From UMGS1002 sp964463325 (GTDB taxonomy: Bacteria; Bacillota; Clostridia; Oscillospirales; CAG-272), in contig CAYXBY010000074.1 of NCBI GenBank assembly GCA_964463325.1, forward strand, positions 1-7,387: a stretch of DNA of 7,387 nucleotides. Direction: 5' to 3'. The position numbers and the translations under genes were made by a program. Positions 5,550 to 7,387 of the stretch are shown here, piece after piece. The notes beneath the pieces were generated by a model that did no database searches, had not been told where the DNA came from, and saw nothing but the letters and a program-made list of their open reading frames with translations. How positions within the stretch are numbered: position 1 is the first letter of the stretch; every line of letters starts with the position of its first letter.

Positions 5550-6287
5550 TCATTTCCCCAATTCGCCAAATAGCTCGAGCGCTTGACGCGCGGCGCTTTG
5601 CTCGGCCTCGCGCTTGGAGCGCCCGGAGCCGCGTCCAATGACGTTTGAGTTGAGGCGGACCTCAACATCAAATGTTTTTTCATGGTCAGGGCCGGATTCA
5701 CCGACGGTGACGTATTCGGGCTGTGCGTTGTCGGTCTGCTGGATGAACTGCTGAAGGTGCGTTTTGAAATCCTGCGCCACCTCGCGGCCGTTGTCGTCGC
5801 CTACGAAGCGCTCGAGCTCCTCCAGTACGAAGGGCATCAAAAATCCGGACACCACCTGCTTGCCGTCCTCGCCGGCGTCAAGGTAGATGGCCGCCAGTGT
5901 CGCCTCGAAGGCGTCGGCAATAATGGATTTGCGCTCGCGGCCGTTGTTTTTTTCCTCGCCGCGTCCCAGCCGCAGATATTTTCCAAGCTCCAGCTTTTTG
6001 GCGTAGCGCGCCAGCGCATTTTCACAGACGACATCTGCACGCATGCGTGTCAGGTCGCCCTCGGCGTGGCGGTCGGCATAGTGGGTGAACAGATACTCGC
6101 TGACCACGATGGACAGCACCGAATCGCCCAAAAACTCCAGCCGCTCGTTGTATTCGCAGTCGATATGCCGCGCCCGCAGCTCATGAGAGTAGGAGGAATG
6201 TGTCAGCGCAGTCTCGATCAGTGCGCGGTTTTGAAAGGTGTAGCCGATCCGAGCCTCAAACTCGGAAATATCAAGAGGTAAGCTCAT
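5550..6287 (-). CDS. rnc: Ribonuclease III
   Basis: A 245-aa double-strand-specific endoribonuclease that processes rRNA precursors and structured mRNAs in the cytoplasm. The catalytic domain (about 1-160) has the signature NERLEFLGDSVL (47-58) with E48, E51 and D55, then E76 in EGDLTRMR and D125/E128 in ADAFEA, matching the E. coli metal ligands and catalytic residues (E38, E41, D45, E65, D114, E117). The C-terminal double-stranded RNA-binding domain spans about 170-240, from DFKTHLQQFIQQ to the helix EAEQSAARQALELF. Length is normal. The ATG overlaps the plsX stop (ATGA), and its SD AAGGAG (6293-6298) is inside the plsX 3' end, so the two are co-transcribed and translationally coupled. In many Firmicutes acpP precedes rnc and smc follows; here neither is adjacent. 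The 3' end is followed at once by strong hairpins that could themselves be RNase III-type substrates. Confidence 0.98.
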   Translation of the reverse strand: MSLPLDISEFEARIGYTFQNRALIETALTHSSYSHELRARHIDCEYNERLEFLGDSVLSIVVSEYLFTHYADRHAEGDLTRMRADVVCENALARYAKKLELGKYLRLGRGEEKNNGRERKSIIADAFEATLAAIYLDAGEDGKQVVSGFLMPFVLEELERFVGDDNGREVAQDFKTHLQQFIQQTDNAQPEYVTVGESGPDHEKTFDVEVRLNSNVIGRGSGRSKREAEQSAARQALELFGELGK

Positions 6288-7318
6288 TTAGTCTCCTTCG
6301 CGGCAGGCTCAGCGGCCTCGCGTTGATGCTTTAATTTTTGTATCTCGGCAGCGATGTCGTCCGACGTGCTGCTTCCGGCATAGCTTGCCGCCTGTAGCAC
6401 GGCGTTTTTGAAGGCGTGAGCGTTTGACGAGCCGTGCGCCTTGAATACCGGCTGACGCAGGCCTAACAGGGGAGCACCACCGTATGCGGATGAGTCAAAT
6501 CGCGCCTTGAGGCCTCCCAGCTGCTTTTTGACCAGCAGAGCAGCCAGCTTTGTCCGCGTGTTGGAGTAAAAGCAGTCGCGCAGGGCACCGAACATCAGGC
6601 TGCCCATGCCCTCGATGGATTTGAGAAGTATGTTCCCGGTAAAGCCGTCGGTCACCAGCACGTCGCAGGCATTTTGCGGTACACGGTTAGCCTCGACGTT
6701 GCCGACAAAATTGATGCTGTCGTTGTCGGACAGCCGCCGATAGGCGTCGATCTGTACCTGCGTGCCCTTGCATTCCTCTGCCCCGTTGTTGAGCAGACCG
6801 ACTCGCGGCCGCTCCACACCAAAGCCCTGACGCATATAAATGCTGCCAAGCAGCGCAAACTGCTCGAGATATTCGTCCGTGACAGTGACATTCGCGCCCG
6901 CGTCGAGCAGCAGCACGGGCGGGTTCATGGGCAGGATGGTTGCGATGGCGGCACGCCGTACACCGGGCAGCCGTCTGACTATCAGGCTGGCCGCCGTAAA
7001 CAGCGCTCCCGTGCTGCCCGCACTGACGAATGCGTCACCTTCGCCGTCGGCCAGCAGGCGCAGACCGACGCACAGCGACGATTCCTTTTTGGCATGCAGC
7101 ACGACCATGGGGTCGTCCTCCATGGTGACGGCGATATCGGTGTGGACGATTTTATGACCGTCGGTGGGCATGCCGCAGGCCTGTGCCGCGGCGCTTATGC
7201 GGGCGCTGTCGCCGCAAAGTATCAGCTCGCAGCCGCACTCGCTGGCGGCCTCCAGTGCACCGCGGACTATTTCGTCCGGTGCACGGTCGCCGCCCATAGC
7301 ATCGACTATTATTTTCAT
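6284..7318 (-). CDS. plsX: Phosphate acyltransferase PlsX
   Basis: A 344-aa peripheral membrane enzyme that converts acyl-ACP and phosphate into acyl-phosphate, the donor used by PlsY to start phospholipid synthesis. Family blocks seen: N-terminal IVDAMGGDRAPDEIVRGAL (4-22), VSAGSTGALF (98-107), LLLDAGANV (136-144), VGLLNNGAEECKG (173-185), FVGNVEANRVP (204-214), DVLVTDGFTGNILLKSIEG (219-237), and the C-terminal YGGAPLLGL (279-287) with FKAHGSSNAHAFKNAV (292-307). Length is typical; the C-terminal charged tail (about 326-344) varies in the family. AAGGAGG (7327-7333) lies 8 nt before the ATG. It follows the preceding gene by 17 nt and overlaps rnc, so it is the middle gene of an operon whose promoter lies outside the window. 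Confidence 0.98.
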   Translation of the reverse strand: MKIIVDAMGGDRAPDEIVRGALEAASECGCELILCGDSARISAAAQACGMPTDGHKIVHTDIAVTMEDDPMVVLHAKKESSLCVGLRLLADGEGDAFVSAGSTGALFTAASLIVRRLPGVRRAAIATILPMNPPVLLLDAGANVTVTDEYLEQFALLGSIYMRQGFGVERPRVGLLNNGAEECKGTQVQIDAYRRLSDNDSINFVGNVEANRVPQNACDVLVTDGFTGNILLKSIEGMGSLMFGALRDCFYSNTRTKLAALLVKKQLGGLKARFDSSAYGGAPLLGLRQPVFKAHGSSNAHAFKNAVLQAASYAGSSTSDDIAAEIQKLKHQREAAEPAAKETK

Positions 7319-7335
7319 GAAATTTGCCTCCTTGA

Positions 7336-7387
7336 TCAGATGATTTCGCGTAGCCTGTCTATCTCATCAAGGGAACGCGCCGCGAGT
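7336..7387 (-). CDS. C-terminal end of an unidentified protein upstream of plsX (partial)
   Basis: Only the last 16 codons and a TGA (7336-7338) are present, reading LAARSLDEIDRLREII. This is the sole frame open across 7339-7387; the other two minus-strand frames stop. The amphipathic, charged pattern looks like a real C-terminal helix, and the 17-nt gap to plsX holding the plsX SD suggests one operon. The piece is too short to identify. It does not resemble the C-terminus of ribosomal protein L32, which commonly precedes plsX. Confidence 0.5.
   Translation of the reverse strand, partial: LAARSLDEIDRLREII

Overview
The window looks like chromosomal DNA of a Firmicute in class Clostridia, probably an Oscillospirales/Ruminococcaceae-type gut anaerobe. 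This rests on strong AGGAGG-type ribosome binding sites, sigma-A-type promoters with near-consensus hexamers, a plsX-rnc pair, GC-leaning third codon positions inside genes and AT-rich intergenic DNA. The taxonomic guess is inference; no rRNA or other marker gene is present.

Layout from left to right: (1) A bidirectional hairpin terminator (31-55) closes a minus-strand operon of two ABC exporter half-transporters. The promoter-proximal subunit (1988-3790) and the distal subunit (103-1995) overlap by 8 nt. Their motifs are complementary: one has a non-catalytic Walker B with a good signature, the other a catalytic Walker B with a degraded signature, as expected for a heterodimeric exporter with one competent ATP site. 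(2) The 244-bp divergent intergenic region 3791-4034 holds a strong minus-strand promoter with a ~110-nt structured leader for the exporter operon, an extended -10 promoter for the plus-strand gene, and an inverted repeat between them. (3) A plus-strand LURP-one-related (YxjI-like) gene (4035-4505) ends at a strong terminator (4528-4561). (4) Convergent to it lies a minus-strand cytidylate-kinase-like gene (4563-5183) with its own near-perfect promoter at 5235-5262. (5) The gap 5184-5549 carries, besides that promoter, two tandem copies (5295-5410 and 5411-5544) of a 116-134-bp element built of several hairpins; these follow directly behind rnc and probably act as its 3' end. (6) A minus-strand operon consists of the last 16 codons of an unidentified gene, then plsX (6284-7318) and rnc (5550-6287), the latter two overlapping by ATGA.

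How the genes work together: plsX makes acyl-phosphate for phospholipid synthesis and rnc processes structured RNA; the two are commonly neighbours in Firmicutes. The exporter pair forms one membrane complex. The LURP-one protein and the kinase-like protein are single-gene units of uncertain function. I see no mobile element, CRISPR array, tRNA or rRNA. Most of the window is ordinary core and accessory content. The least ordinary parts are the duplicated multi-hairpin element behind rnc and the structured leader of the exporter operon.
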